From positions 14,518,501 through 14,582,500 of the forward strand of contig NC_134281.1 in assembly GCF_949628215.1 (NCBI RefSeq): 64,000 nt of DNA, written 5' to 3'. A program made the position numbers and the translations under genes. The notes below the pieces were generated by a model. It was not told the origin of the DNA and searched no databases. It saw nothing but the letters and a program-made list of their open reading frames with translations. Shown here piece by piece: positions 1-14,009 of the stretch. Every line of letters begins with the position of its first letter. The first letter of the stretch is position 1. This stretch comes from Phalacrocorax aristotelis. Lineage: Eukaryota > Chordata > Aves > Suliformes > Phalacrocoracidae.

Positions 1-1341
1 TGTCCCTCCCCAGCGACATATATCACCTGTTGCTTAAAACCCTGGCAAAGCCCTTCTACCAGCTGAAACCCATCCCTGCACAGCTGAGGCTCAGCTCCAC
101 CATTAATTTAGAAAATTTTGGAGGAAAACAATTCCCACTGCTGCTGACATGGGGTTTCTGTGGCCCCACCACCTGGTACCTCAGTGCCCCACCATCACAG
201 GTTATTTACTCCTGCTTACTGCCAGTGCTGTGGGTGGGACCATGCCCATATCCCAGGAGGGTGTAGGTGAGAGCAGGTTGCTGTTATTAAGTGCCTGGCA
301 CTATGGGAAACTTTTTAATTGCATTTGGCTCCAGGAAAGCTGCAGTGGGGCCAGAGCTGAGCAGGGCTGAGCCTGGTGCCCTCCCTAATGGAGAATATCC
401 CTGCATGAGAGCAGCCCAGAAACCTGCTGGCTGGTCATCCATCCCTGTCCTGCCTCAGCAGAAACTGTGGACATCCGACCCCCTCTGATGCACTGTGGAG
501 GGCTTCCTTTAGTGTTTTGCAGCACTGGGGAGTCCCTTGTCATGGGGTTGACACTGGGGGTGTTTCCCAGGTCTCCCCTGGAACGTATGGAAACCCACTG
601 GAACAGGTTGTCCTTGCAGCCAGGACAGTCTGTGCTGTTCCCATGGCAGGTACAGAATTCACACACATGCACACACACTCCTCCCTGCTGCCCAAACAAA
701 CACATCACTGTGCTCATAGTAGCAGCTGGTTTTCTTTTTCAGGTCCCTACAGTCACACCTCTGCACATGGCAGGTGCTAGCAGCGCAGTGACGCACTGGC
801 AGCCTTTCGGTAGCTGTGTGGTGACGCTTGGCATCAATCAGAGGCAGCGATTGCTGCCACCTCACCCAGCAGCACAGGGATCTGGACCCACCTCTGCTTC
901 AGCTTGCCCACCTGCTCTGTATCACCCAGCAGCATTTCCCAGCTCGGGGCTTCCCCTAGCTGCCCCAGGCATACAGAGGAGCTGCAGCAGAAACACAAAG
1001 GGGATGTCCCACAGCACCAGTGCCTGCACCCCTCCCCACGGCATGTCCACTGCCAGGCTGGGGGTGCCACCACCTCGCACCCTCCTGCAGCCTTTGCAAG
1101 GGGGTTCCCAGGGTGCACTGACCTCCAAACCACCACTGGCAAAGGCAGTGATGCACATTTCCAGTGGCAGTGTCCATGTTGGGGACACCAACAGCCATTG
1201 GGGGGGTCTCATGAGAGGCAGGGTGATAGGAGGTGACACTTACCTCTGGCAATCCTGGCCACACACATGAGCTCCTGGGGGTTTTTGTGTTCATGCGATG
1301 GCCTGTTTGGGTCTCCAACCTAAGTCCCAGGCAGAGCAGGC

Positions 1342-1420
1342 TCACACACACATATATATACACATACACAATACACCTATATATACATATATATAAAAAA
1401 CACTTGTATACAAACACAAG
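1342..1420. repeat. CA/TA microsatellite
   Basis: Imperfect alternating purine-pyrimidine tract made of CA and TA dinucleotides, followed by a short A-run and further interrupted CA units. Such tracts are usually length-polymorphic. No link to a gene is visible. Confidence 0.85.
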
Positions 1421-2511
1421 CAGATGCCCCTATGCAAGCACCCCAGCCCTGCCGTGCCCTGCCCACCCAGGGCTGCAGGCTGGCCATGGCTGCCAGCACA
1501 GGGCTCAGCACAGGGTGACGTTATTTTTTATTGCCCAATGCTGGAGTGCAGGGTGTGCCTCCCTCCTGCTGCCCTGGACTTCACCCCACCTTCCCTGCCC
1601 TTCCCCAGCTCCTCCAGATCAAGCTGACTGGCATCCATGGCTCTATTTTAGCATGAGAGACCAGTTGTTTCCCTGTCACAGGTTCATGTTTTTATTTAAC
1701 TCCCTTTCAGCTTCCCAAATTAGCATGGACAGGCCCCTGCTCTGTTTGCCTTGGAAGAGGATGTGTTGCCACAAATTATTTTTGATTCAAGTAAACAAAG
1801 CCTCTACCTCTCTTATTTTTTCCCAGCTGCTCTTTGATGTCACTGCTAATTTCAGTGCTTGGAGAAGTGAGTGCAAGGGCACTGGCTGGGCCCCAGCACA
1901 GGGCGCTGGGGACGCTTTGGGCTCCCTGTCCTGCCCAGCCACTGCTGCACAGCCAGCACAGCTCCAGCCCCATTGCAAAAGACTGCTTGCACCCGAGCCC
2001 CAAAACAGTCCCAGGCTGGGGGCTCACCCCAACAGCAGCACCTAGAGCACCAGTTTCCAAACCCACTAGCAGGTGGCATGGTGGCTGGTGTGGTGCTAGG
2101 CTGCCCCAAGTCCCTCCTGCCAACTGCTGCCTGTGCCTGCTGATGCCAGGACTAGGGCCAGGTTCACTCCCCAGCACGCTGCAGATATCTGAATCATTTC
2201 CCCCACCCAGCATGCCACCACAAGAGTTTCCCAGTCTGGAGCAGCTGGGGAGAGCCACAGGCAGGCAGGCAGATGCCAGCACCAGCAGGCATCCTCCAGC
2301 CAGGCCAGAGGAAACCACACTGGGACCAGCGTGAAATGTGCCGGCTTGACGTTGCTCCCCAGTGATGGGGACGAGGACAGGTGGCCATGTTGTGAGGGCA
2401 CAGCAGCTCATTCCCAGCACATGCACGCAGTTGCAAAAGCAGGGGATTTGTCCCAGTTCGTCTGTTCCCAGTAGCTGAGCCAAGGGATTAACAGGTGCAG
2501 TAATTCCTCTT

Positions 2512-2530
2512 TAGCCTGCGGGGGGCAGCA
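2512..2530 (+). promoter_or_regulatory. Possible CTCF-type site, forward orientation
   Basis: By eye, 17 of 19 positions fit the usual CTCF consensus, including the GGGGGCAGCA right half; the two misfits are in the CCASYAG part. A single match of this quality is expected by chance now and then in GC-rich DNA, so binding is only a possibility. Confidence 0.3.
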
Positions 2531-5500
2531 CAGGTTCCCATTCCCACTTCCCAGCTGGTTGCTCACCCTCTTCACTGACCCACCCAGCCTCTGCTGTCCC
2601 CTCAGAGGAAGGGTTTCTTTTGCTGCCTTCATCCCAAAGCTTCCTCTTCGTTTGCAACTGGGAGGAAGCACACCTCCCTGTGGGGGCTGGCACAGGGCAG
2701 CAGGCAAACCTGGGGTGGAAATATTAAATCAGGGGGCGGTGGCAGACTGCTCTTGGCCATCGCAGGGCACCGCAGAGGCTGCAGCAAGGTCTGGGTGACG
2801 TGGCATGGCATGCCAGCACAGGGTGAGACCACTGACAGGATGAGACTGGGTAGGACCCAAGCAGTGGCCCCTCAGGGCAGGGTCCTGCAGCCGTAACAGT
2901 GTCAGGGGATTTCTAGGTGATGGGTTGTGCGAGGCCCCATGTCAGTGGGGGTGCATCAGGGCAGTGTTTATTCAGCGCTCATCCCAGACTATTTTTCGGA
3001 CTCGTTTTGCAACAGGATAGAACCTCCTTGCCTATCAGCATGTGGTTACCTTGGGGGCAGAGCCCTTCCCAGCACAGTGAATGCCTCAGCCCCACAGCAG
3101 TGTCAAAGCAGCGACTTTGCAGCCTGGTACAGAAACGACCCTGCAGCGGGACAAGTCCCCTTGGGGGACGGTGACCTCACCGAGCCCCTGTTCCTTGCAA
3201 CCCACCCTCTCAGCTTCTGTGGACAGACCTTCTCCAGACATCAATCCACCTGGACACACACATGGTTATTTATAGCTGGGGCTGATGTTGATTTAGATCA
3301 AGTGGGTGATAGCACCATTATTTTTAGGTTTATCTCTCAGGCTGTGAAAGGAAATAGACTTTGCTGGCTGAGGCAGGCTCTGCCCCACCCATCGGGGCAC
3401 AGCTGGGCGCTGGGAGGAGTGATTCCTGTAGTGGGGACAAAGGAGGGATGCACCTTGGATGCACTGAGGGGACAGCAGATGCAGTAGGACAAGCCCTGAC
3501 AGGCTGGTCCCCATCGTGCCACCTTGCCTGCCCAGCAGGTCTGCTCCTGCCACCCCTGTTGGGAGAGCAGTGGCACAGGGAGCCCACAGCTCCAGATTCT
3601 CAGGTCTTAAAAAAAAAGGGAACCCACCCTGGCTGTGATCCCTGAGCCTCTCCATTCCTCCTGTCAGGGTAGGCATCCACAGGGACCCTGTACCTCCTGG
3701 CACAGCTGTGCCCTCACCAGGACACGGCACCACCATCATGCATCCTTCTGCGGGAAGGATGTTTCAGACCATGAGCTCCAGCTTGGCGACATCCAGCTGC
3801 CAAAACGTTTGCTTTAATTATAAAGTCCTGAGCACTTGTATTTGCTGTATCAAGCAGCATCTAAAAATATCAAAAACCACTAACTCGCCCCGTAATGAGA
3901 CATTTAGCAGAGGGAGCCACCACAGAAACCAAACAAACAGTGCTGGGAGGCTTTTCCCATCAGGAAAGCTCATGGAGCCATCATGTGCTCCTCCAAAATG
4001 CTCCAGTGAAACCGTGGCTTTGGAGGGAGGGGAGATGGCTTCCTCACAGCTGCATTTCCCCTCCGCTTCAGCTCCCTGTGTTAACCCCAGGAAGATGGGG
4101 GTCCCAGCAGGACAGAGTCCCTCCGAGAGGTGTGAGGATGCCCCAGGTCAGACCAGGTGTGCCTGGACTAATCCCACAGGTGCCCAGCACCTGTAATGCC
4201 ATAGTATCTTGTATTTTCTTTTAGATGTTATATTTTCTGATTATGCAAAGATGATGATGTGGTTTGGCCATATCTAAAACGATTCCAGCTGCAGCCACCT
4301 CAGACGAGCGACTTGTCCTGTACAGTACTGGTCCCACAGCCAAGATGGAGTAAAGCAGCAAGCTGTTGCAAATAAAGTTTAAAAAGGGAATTTCTGGGCA
4401 ATTTTAACACTAAGTGGTGCTGGTCAGCCCAGCCTACAACAGCCAAATTGCTTTGCAAGTGGTTGGACAGAGTTTAATGGCCAAAATTTGGCTGCACTGA
4501 CGACAGTGCTGGCAGGGCTGCAGTGGGGTGGTGGTCCAGTGCCAGTTCTCGGGTGCCCTCAGCTCCTGCACACCTGTAGCCACAGGCGGCTGGCACGGGA
4601 CTCGTAATTACCTTGGGGAAGATTACTGAAGGGCATGGGGATTGTTAAGGATGGGCTCCTGCTGGTGACAAACTGTGGGGGCAATAACTCCAGTCGTAGT
4701 AACGGTCCTGGAAAGTGACCCCCACCCCCTGATGATTAAATCTTAGACAAACCACTCCTGATTTCCCCAAAGAAGCTATGTAAACCTCATTGCTCCTGGT
4801 ATCTGGGAGGGGAACAGGGAAGCTCATCTCCTACCACCCACCAACCTTTGTCCCTCCAGCCATTAGGGGCTGGGATGCCGGCCATGGCCCTGGCACAGGG
4901 AGAGGTGCAAGTAAGATGGGAACGAGCTTTGGTCATGACCACACTGTGGAGCAGCGCCAGTGTCACATCTCATCTGCACTGGCTGGGACATGAGGGCATG
5001 TCCCAGGAGAGCTTCTGGTTGTGGTTCAGCTTTTGATTTACAGCAGCTCTTACTGAGAAAGTTTTCTGTGCTCTTTGTAATGGGGAAAAAGCAGCTGGGA
5101 CCTTACAAAGATTTCTGCCACTCTTCCAGTCCCTCCCAGCACCACCAGCCAGAGGCTGGTGCTTCCCAGTGCCACCTGCATCCTCACACTTGTCTGCCTA
5201 AGGTCTTGCCCTCCCTGGAGCAGGGTGATGCTCCCATCCCAGGGATTGGCTGACACCACTGTGGTGGCTTTGCCCCTTTCCCAGGGACCCCTCAGTTTCT
5301 TAGAGCAATGTGAACAACTCCAGCCGAATCCACCGGTGCGGCCAACAACCTTCTAGGTTATAGGAGTGCCCCACAACCCTGGTGCTGACACATGTGGTTT
5401 TAAATATGTGGTGCTGCCTGTGCAGCTCAGAACAGGCAGGAGGGTGCTGCCTGGGCATGCTGCCTGCCAGCCCTCAGTGGCCTTTCACATGCCAGCCTCC

Positions 5501-6851
5501 TGCAGTCAGCAAGGCGAGATGTCAGTCTCTCTCTGCCTGTGCCTGGCATGGGATCGCACCCAGGAAAGCTGGAGCTGGCCCCGAGCTGCTCATTGGGCAG
5601 GCACTTCGCTCCATCAATTAAAGGCAAACCCACGGAGAACAGCAACCCAGGGCTGCAGTGATGTCAAGTGACAAACATTCGGTTTCAGCTTGCTCAGTGC
5701 AAGGGCACGGTCACCCAGCTCCTGGGGGCTGTGGGGATGAACTAAAATAATAGTCTGAAAAAGCAGGGGGATTTTTTGCAGGTGGCTGTTCACTGCGTCA
5801 TGTGACCCACTGCCTTTCACCCCAACCCTGGACACGTGTCATAAGCTGACTGCCTTTCACTGGTAGATCATTGGCATGGCGGGAGGGCTGGAGGCAGTGG
5901 GAGGAAAGCAATCCTTCCCCACAGCGCCCACTCAAAAGTGAGAGGCCAAGGAGAGCACCCACCCCATACCACAGACCTTGCTGCCAGCCACGCGTGGGCT
6001 GCTCTCAGCTGCTGGTGTTTATGCCACCAGGTCTGGGTGCCCAACACATGGAGATGGGGAGAGGGCTGCCTTGCTGTCCAAAGAGCACCCCACCTTGGGG
6101 ATGGCACATGTGCCAACAGCACCACAAGCAACAGTGCTTCATCCTGCTACGGCCAGGATGCCCGTGGCACTGGGCTCCCATCAGTGTTAGTGTATCTCTT
6201 GCTCGTTTTCCTAAATGCTGCCTGTGCCCCAACACCCTCAGACCATGGACAGCATGTGTCAGCTGTGCACCTCATGCTCTGGCCCCCGCCCTGCTTTTTG
6301 CAACATTTCCCTGCCTTTCCTCCCCATGCATCATGGGTGGCTTCGCCCCAGGAAGCCCGATGCCTGGGGCTGCTAGCTCTCCTGCCCCCCATGCATGCCT
6401 GGGCATGTGCAGCCTGGGTGCCCTGCACCCCCACGCCTGCTCTGGGAACTGCAACAGAAACGCAGCAAGGTCAGGGGTATGTGCAGCCAAAATGCCTGAA
6501 ATCAAGTAAATGGGTCTTGCTAGAAGGTACTGGTTAGAGTATACAGCTCTGTGTCTTACTCCTGGCCCCAGCTGCACCCCAGGTTCAACCAGGAGAGGAC
6601 CAAGCTGGAACTGGGGAGCAGGAAGTGGCAGTTTTTGGAGCCGAGAGGAGCCCACGTCTCAGCCCTGCCCAGTCAGGAGCCCAAAGCCCCATGAGCAGAG
6701 CTCACCCAGGGCCCTGCACACCAGTGGGATGAGCTCAGCCATCTCTTCCCCCCAGCACAAGGTCAGGGATGGGGATGTCAGTACCCAAAGGCCAGGGCCC
6801 CCTGCGTGGGCAGGGGATGGATCAGTGGGCTTGTACCCCAGGCTGAACTAT

Positions 6852-6860
6852 TATATAAGG
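6852..6860 (+). promoter_or_regulatory. TATA-box-like motif with no gene attached
   Basis: TATATAAGG sits in otherwise GC-rich DNA and matches the TATAWAAG consensus well. No open frame or splice pattern downstream supports a gene, so it may be chance or the start of a non-coding transcript. Confidence 0.15.
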
Positions 6861-9477
6861 GCAGGAGCATGTGCGGGCTGCCAGGCGAAACTGTAAATAA
6901 CGTTTGTGCCAGAATCCCAGCCCCAGAGCCAGCGAGACAGGGGAACCACGCACCGGGGAAGTCGGGGCTGGGTGGGCGAGGGCTGCTGGAGGGCATGGTG
7001 GGGTAGGCATGGGGAGCCCCTGGGGTGGAAAATGATGCTTCAGGGAAGACTAGCCAAGGTTTGTGCCCCCTGTCAGTCTGTGCTATTTAAATCCCTCACT
7101 TGTGAAAGACAGGACTGAAACAAGCAAACAAATATTATCTGGAAACACAAAAGCCCTGACAAATCTTCCAAAAATTCTCTACGTGGGCTGCACAGTGATT
7201 GCACAACAGGAAGAGGCTGTTGATCCCATTTGCTCTGTGCTTGCGCCACGCTAGCCTCCACCAGAGCTGCCTCCTAAGGCTTCACATGTAGCTAAACCCA
7301 ACGTCAGGCAGCAAGACAGATGATATTTCCAGGTAGCCTGTGGCCAGGTGTCTCCCACTAACCAAATCCAGGTTGGTAGCTCTCAGACACTGCAGGAGGA
7401 TTTGCAGGAGCCCTCTTGGCTGCGGCACTCTGGTTGCACAGCTGGGAAACACTGTCAGGTGAGTGGGTGCTGAATAGAGATGTGGAGGGGAGAGGATGCT
7501 GCTGAACAGGCTCTCCTGAGCTGTGCAGGATGGAAGGCCTGACATTACTTCTCCAGGGGTACAAGGTGCTTGATCCCACATGCATCACCCCATTTCCTCC
7601 AGCCTCCCCAAGGAATGTGGTGCACGCACCAACACTGTCCTGGCAGTGGCGCAACGCCCAGTTTTCTCCTTTTGTATCCCTCACATCATTCCCTCTCTGT
7701 GCCAGAGCTCAGAAACAGTCTTTGTCTGTTGGTGACAGCATCCCCAGGAGCATGGGGGGGTTGCTTTCAGTTACAGCAGGCCAAATCAAGGGTCTTGCAA
7801 AACAAGTTAATGATTTAACCCCTTTCAGGGGTGACTTGCCCTTAAACTTCAAAGTCTGGACATCTTATGGAAGGAGAGAATTTGACCTCGAGAGCACCCT
7901 GCTCCAAACACAAGAGAGGAACACTGAGCTTTGTCCCTGGACGGGTGACACACGGGTTGGGGACACATAGTGCACCCAGCTCCTGGGCAGAGAGCAGCTA
8001 GACCCTGCCCAGGCATCAGCCCAAAGCAAGGAGCAGGACCCCAGTGGGATGCCGGGCTGTGATGGGTGCAGGCTGGGTGGGGGGCGGGCAGCATCAGGGC
8101 TCCCCTCTGCTCCCCGCAGGGTGCTGCAGCATCTCCCCGTGCTGGTCACTTGCTGCCACCTGGTGCCACCTCACCACAAGTGCTGTAGTCCTGGGGACCT
8201 GAAAGTGGGGATGCTGTGGGTGTCGAAGACTGGGACCCCACGGGCACAAAAAACCAGTAGGGTCCCCATCCTCGACACCCGTGGCCCCAGGCAGCCCCAC
8301 TTGTCCTCCAAAGGACAGCCTTCACCTGGTTCTCCAACAGGCCAGCGACCTCTCTCCCGCCTATAGGGTCAAAGCCAGGACTCTAAATATTTCCCAATTT
8401 CCCAGATACCACCAAGGCTTATTTCCCCTAACGTAGAGGGCTGTTCCAGGCATTGGACCTGGAGGTGGCCCCCATGGTGTCCCAGAACAGCTTGGGAAAG
8501 GGGATGCAAAGCACCTAGAAACCAGCAGGGTGGTAGATAATGAAAATTATTCACGTTACTCCACATCAAATTTCTTTTGCAATAGGGTAACAGGCCTCTG
8601 GGGCAAAGAGAGCAGTAGGTACTCTATTTCTTTAGTTGGGTTTTTGGCAAGTGAGATGGGTCATTTCCAATGAAATAAGGAATTTTGAGGTTAACCAAAC
8701 CTGCAAGGTGGCTGCAAAACATGTGGCAAAACTGTTCTCACTCATTACCAGCAGTTCCCTGTGGCAGTGGAAGGAGATACGGTGTTTTCTGCAGCTTCAT
8801 CAGTAGCTCACTAATTGAGCTGGAAGATGGGGATAGGGTGCTTAATTAATACATAGCTGAGACCACCCCAAGGGGATGCACTGCAGAGCTGGGGTACAAT
8901 ACAGATGAATTCAGCAAACAGACAAAAAAAGGGGGAAATGAAATTAGAGTGTAATTCTGGAAAGATCAATGCAGGATTCTGCTCTTAGGTATGGATAATC
9001 AGTGCAAAGGCAGGCCAGAAGGCAAGATTGCAGGAAAGGGTGAATCACAGCCTGAGCAACATCATTTGGGGGGGTTGTTGTTATTGTTACTATTTATTTA
9101 TTTAAAACCAAGCTGACTGGGATGTTTGCTCTTAACACACTCATGAAGCAAGATACTCAGTGTTTGAAGCCAGCAAAGCCTGAGCCCAGAGCTTGTGCCC
9201 AGCTGCCTGCATTACCCCTCCAGGTACAGGAGGAGCAGCTGGCAGAGCTTGCAGGATTTTATTTGGACACAGCAAGTCTGTGAACATGAAAGAGGGTGCT
9301 TCAGGGAGTTACAAACACGTTGCCAGCACCTGATGGAGACATGAGAAGTAATAAGCTTTAACTTCAGCAGAGGTTCAGGCTACTCATTAGGATGCCCTGT
9401 GAGCCTGGCAGCTCCTGGGAGCTCTGGTGGGATGTCCAAGACCAATGGGGCCATTCAGGGCTGATGCAGGAGTTGAT

Positions 9478-9535
9478 CTAGGGGTGGCTTGCATGATCAC
9501 TCAAGGTTTCTTCCAGCCCTACATTACTACTACCC
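9478..9535 (+). mobile_element. Possible worn CR1 LINE 3' tail
   Basis: The words TGATC, AAGGTTTCTTCCAGCCCTA and ATTACTACTA in this order resemble the end of avian CR1 LINEs (TGATC, then AAGGTCCCTTCCAACCC, then ATTCTATGA-type octamers). Similarity is short and degraded, and the upstream CR1 body is not recognisable. If real it is an old 5'-truncated copy on the plus strand. Confidence 0.2.
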
Positions 9536-10082
9536 CACGTAAGAGCTGTGGAGCTGCACAGGCTGCTCCTACAGGGCACAGGCACAGACTCTGACCTAGT
9601 GCCTGAGCTCTCCTGGGCTTCCCCAACACTTGGATTACAAAGGCAGAGGCCAAGGCAAACCTCTGTGAAGCCTCCTCTGCAGCTGCATTTGCCTGTACCT
9701 TGCAAAGACATTGTGTTATCCACCTGAGGAATGCAGGCTGCCTACACCAAGACAAGTCAGAGGTCAAGCCAGGGGAATGCCCTGCAGACCCACTGGAGCA
9801 CAAATCCCTGTGCCCTTACCAGAAACCTGCCACTTCCCCATGGAGGTGAGCTCACCAAGCTCCCATCCAGCTTTTCCCAGAATGCAAGAAAAAAACCAAA
9901 TAAAATCAGCAGAGCAACACAGCAAGGCTGTGCATGGGTCCTGCGCTCCAGAGTGAAATAGGGGTTTCTGAGGAAGAGCAAGGTTCAGAAAGCAGCATGA
10001 TCCCCCCATCTCTGCCAGGCACCCAGCTTCAGGCAACAGCCCTTGCCAGAGCACCCTGTTCAAAGGTATTTGCTGGGCATTT

Positions 10083-10099
10083 AAAAAAAAAAAAAAAAA
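10083..10099 (+). repeat. 17-bp A homopolymer
   Basis: Uninterrupted A-run. I looked upstream for a retroposed body with a polyadenylation signal and found none, so it is scored only as a homopolymer. Confidence 0.85.
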
Positions 10100-13000
10100 G
10101 GGCAGTGACCCTATTGAGATAGCCGAAGGCAAAGTTTTTCCTGTAAGAATAGGAAAATGAAGGCTCGCTGTCTCTCATGCTGCGGGCAGGAGGCAGCAGG
10201 CAGCGCTGTCCGGCAGGGAATGACAGGGAGAAGCCATCGAGTGCTAGTAGCCCGGCAAGAATTCAGTGAATAATCCCCAAACTGCCCCCGAGAGGCTGGT
10301 GTTCAGAAAAGGGTCTCCCATCAGCAACAACAACCGAAATCAAAAGCACCCACCAGATCCATCCTGTATGTTTTCCTTGCATTCACTGTAAGTCTCAGCT
10401 GGAGGGCCCAGGCAGGGCACCCTCACAACATCACAGGGCAGCCGCAGGCATAACGGGGAGCGCATGCCTCTGCTGTGCCCCAGCGTGCAAGGACATGGGT
10501 GGGGAGGCTGCAGTGCCCCCTCCCACAGTGGGTGAGAGGGGCTGTGCCCCAGGATGCTCCCACCCAGCCGTCCGTGGGAAAAACACAGTTTGTGTCCAAG
10601 AAGATTGTGAAACACGTTGAGTCAAGGTGAGGTTTAACCGGGTGACAGGCTGCTGGGGAAGGGGACACTCAAACCCAACCACAGTGCCAGACACTGTGAC
10701 TATTGCTTCGCTTGTCAGAGGATGCTCTGCAGGGCTGCCCCACAAGGCAGTAGAGACTGTTATTCTCCTTTGCTGGGAAAAAGGGAGAAAGATGCTTCCC
10801 CACTGCAGACAAGCATCTGGCTGCAGCTGTGTGGAGCAGGACCCAGCTCAGGTTTTCCTGGCTGGCTATGTTTCAGGGGCACTACATTTTCTCCTTCAGC
10901 AGCAGCTGGGCACATACCGAGTGTGCAGGAGCAGCTGCCACCAGCTCTGTCCCTCCTGCTCCCACCGACACCCCAGGAGCCGGGCAGCGGGCACCTCCAC
11001 AGCCCTGGATGCTCTGCAGCAAAACAGCTTGCTGGGAGGCATCATTAAGTTTATCAGCAAGCCAGCCCTGCTGTGTTTTGCAACCTTTTTTTAGGATACA
11101 ATGAATCACCCATGGCAAGACCCATAACAATCAAAGGCTGACTCCTTAGCTTTTATACAAGCCTCTGCTGCCCTGTGCCTTGCTTCCCAGCCCAGCCCCA
11201 GGACAGACCTTGTTTATTCACATAATTACAAGGAGGGCAATAATTAAACACCAGGCAACAAAGCAAAAGGCAAACTCCCTCTGTCCTGCCACACCAGGAT
11301 GCTCAGGCTATGTGCAGGTTCCCAGTGCCCAGGCTCACTGTGACTGAGATCCACTGGTTTCCCCATGGTTTCCCCAGCCCTGCCCATAGGACAGACAAAC
11401 CTGCCAGGAGTTTGCCAGGAGCAGCAGGAGCCTCTGCCCCTTCCTGAGCCCCACGTGCAGCCCAGGGATGCAGCCTTACCTGGGAAGCAGCTCGGTCTCA
11501 CAGGAGGGTCGGTGCCAAGGGGGCAGTAGCTGAAAATGCAGGAGCAGCCCTTGCCCTGCAGCCAGGACCATAGGGCTGCGGTATGGGGCTTTTCTGGTCC
11601 CCACCCGGAAATGAGGGTAAGTGGGAATAGCAGCCAGCGGTATCAAGTGTGCTTTCAGTTGTTTTTCCAGGTGCAGGCAGCTTCCCTCCCTGCCTCTCCT
11701 CAGTGGGCTCAGCAGCTGCTACAGGGCTGGCTTGGGCAGAGGCACAGACAGAGCATGCAGCAGCCAGCTCTAGCTGCCCTGAATCACGCAGCTGGGGCAA
11801 GCAGGGCCTACACCCAGACCCCTCCTCCCAAATAGACGTGGGATTCTTATTACCAAACTGTGAGAGGTTGCGACGTGTGATGCAGACACCCTGAACCACC
11901 CCAGCCCCTGCCCAGAGGCCCCCTGTGCTTCAGTAATCAGTAGGTTTCCTGCAGCCACCATCACCTCGACCTGTGCATTACAGTGCAGCCAGGGTGCGGC
12001 AGCAGGGCCTGGGCAGGGGGACAAGGTGCCAGGAGGATGCTCCCTAGCCTTCCCTGCAGCTCCTCTGTCACACAAAGCAGCTGCCTGGGGAAAGCAGAAA
12101 TGCAAATACCTTTTGCCTAGATATTGATGTAACGCTATTCCCAGCACACTGTATGAATTCAGTAAGACTTGTAATTGCAGCTGAAATTGGTATTTAACAC
12201 ACTTCCAAGATTTTTAAAAGGAATCTTTGTGCTTAAAACATAACTCCCCTGCCTCTTGAGGTTTTATTTTTCTTCTGGAGTGTTTAGGGCCACCTCCTCT
12301 TAATAAAAGGAAAAAAAGCAAAACTCCTGTTGTCTTTGAAGAGATGAGACTTAAGCCTTCCCAGTCTTCACCATATCTCTTGACATTATTAAGTATTCCT
12401 TGAGGCAAAACCTGCATCTCCCAGAAACGTAGGGAGGAAAGAAGAAGCAGAGCAAGTACCCTGTACCATGCACCATCCCACCCCACGGCCCCCTTCCTCT
12501 CCAAAGGAAAAAATAGTCATTGCATGGCAGACTCCTTAAATCACTATATTTTTAATAGCCATATAAATCCTTTGCATACAGCAATCTGTGGCGTATGAGA
12601 AACCATATGGATACCCAACAACTTCTTCTGTATTTTACCACATTAAACAATCAGCAATTTTTTTTTATCAACTCCTGTAGTAGAAACAATAACCAAGCCA
12701 TTAACAGCAAATCTCTAATTTTCTAAAAGAACAATATTTCTTCTCTTAAAAAGAGCAGAGAAGCCGATGGGGAGTTTCAGATATATGTACAGATTGGGGT
12801 ACCTTGGAAAGATGGCAAGAAGATGGCTGTCAGCCCCTCAAGCGTGTGTACCGAGTCTGCAGGGGGGCTCTAGCAGCACCCGGTGTCAGCCCCTGAGGAG
12901 GGCTGGGGGTCACCGAGGGGTGATGGCTGCCTGCTGCTTTGCCTTCAAGAGGACCATGCACCACCTTGCCCTCCAGCAGTCATGGGTCCTGCTGAGACCA

Positions 13001-14009
13001 GGACCAGCCCTCTCCCCCAGGACATACGTCAAGGGGCCGTACCTGGGGAGGTGCAGGATCCATCCCCATACATCACCTTGCAGGCTGCAAAGCGTAGCTT
13101 GTCTGCGTTGCCTGTTCTATCTATAATTTCACTCAGTCAGGAGTTATAAAACATCGAGAGGACGCACAAGCACACTGTACGTTTCCACACCACCACCCAG
13201 TGCCTCACAGGTGAGCTGTCCCCCTCCTTGCTGCCCAGCGAGCTCAGGAGCTCACACCCCCACGCTATTCGCATATGTAGCCCACTCACACCCCTCACGC
13301 CTGGTTTCAGTGACATTGGCATTCGCAGAATTCACGGAATTCATTAAGAAAATTGTTATTTACATCAACAAGTTCAGCAGCACAACGTGATAGAAGAGCT
13401 GAGACAAGAGTTTGCCCGAGTTTGCTGACTTGCACCCTGCCCATGGGCTTATTGCTGACTCAGGCTCAGGGACCGAATCGCTCCACGCAGTTTCTGTCCC
13501 TCCAGTTTGCGCAATGGCGGCGAAGCTGCTCTCTGCACCCCGAGTTTTCACTTGCTATGGTCCCTCTCAGGGGGGATCGTTCCCTGGGCGAGGCAGGCTG
13601 CACACGGGCGCCGTACCCTGGGCAATGTTAAGGCATTACATATACACAGGAGCTGTTTGGGAATTTAAAAAAAACCCACTCAAAGTGTAAACATTTTTGC
13701 ACATACAGTCATTGGACTTCTACATATGAAGTTTTCTGTTGTTTTCTGCATAAATCACAAGTTAAGGAGCTACACAAAGAGCACTCGAGCAGACACCTGG
13801 AGCACTGGGGTTCTCTTACAGCACGGCAGCATGCAACGCGACAGACTCTAAGTAGTAGAAATATTTGAAGTCTCAGTCCAGGATGCTTCCTCTTTTCTAC
13901 GTTTCTTATATAGTTTAGGTAAATGTCAGTAACAACTACGTGCTGGTAACTCAGGTAAGGTGGGTGGCTGCATAAGGAGCTTCAGCACACTGCATGGCTA
14001 GCACTTGAT

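Larger units (their letters stand above)
1..14005. other. Intergenic DNA downstream of ABHD6, no recognised gene
   Basis: No exon of a known family could be read in this stretch on either strand. Many open frames exist, some over 200 codons, but they are rich in Pro, Ser, Cys, Gly and Trp, overlap each other in several frames, lack any domain I know, and reflect GC-rich stop-poor DNA. In the human order the next gene after ABHD6 is RPP14; I found no RPP14 peptide here, so that gene, if kept, lies beyond the left edge. Positions 8,570-9,480 and 12,540-12,760 are more AT-rich and nearly free of open frames. Lineage-specific non-coding RNAs cannot be excluded from sequence alone. Confidence 0.6.

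Noticed and set aside
467-2045. Long overlapping plus-strand open frames of 267 and 270 codons
   Set aside because: Composition is that of GC-rich stop-poor DNA, one frame runs straight through a CA/TA microsatellite, competing frames are open on both strands, and no domain or splice structure is visible.
1-14005. RPP14, expected next to ABHD6 from the human order
   Set aside because: No RPP14 peptide could be read on either strand; it is probably outside the window.
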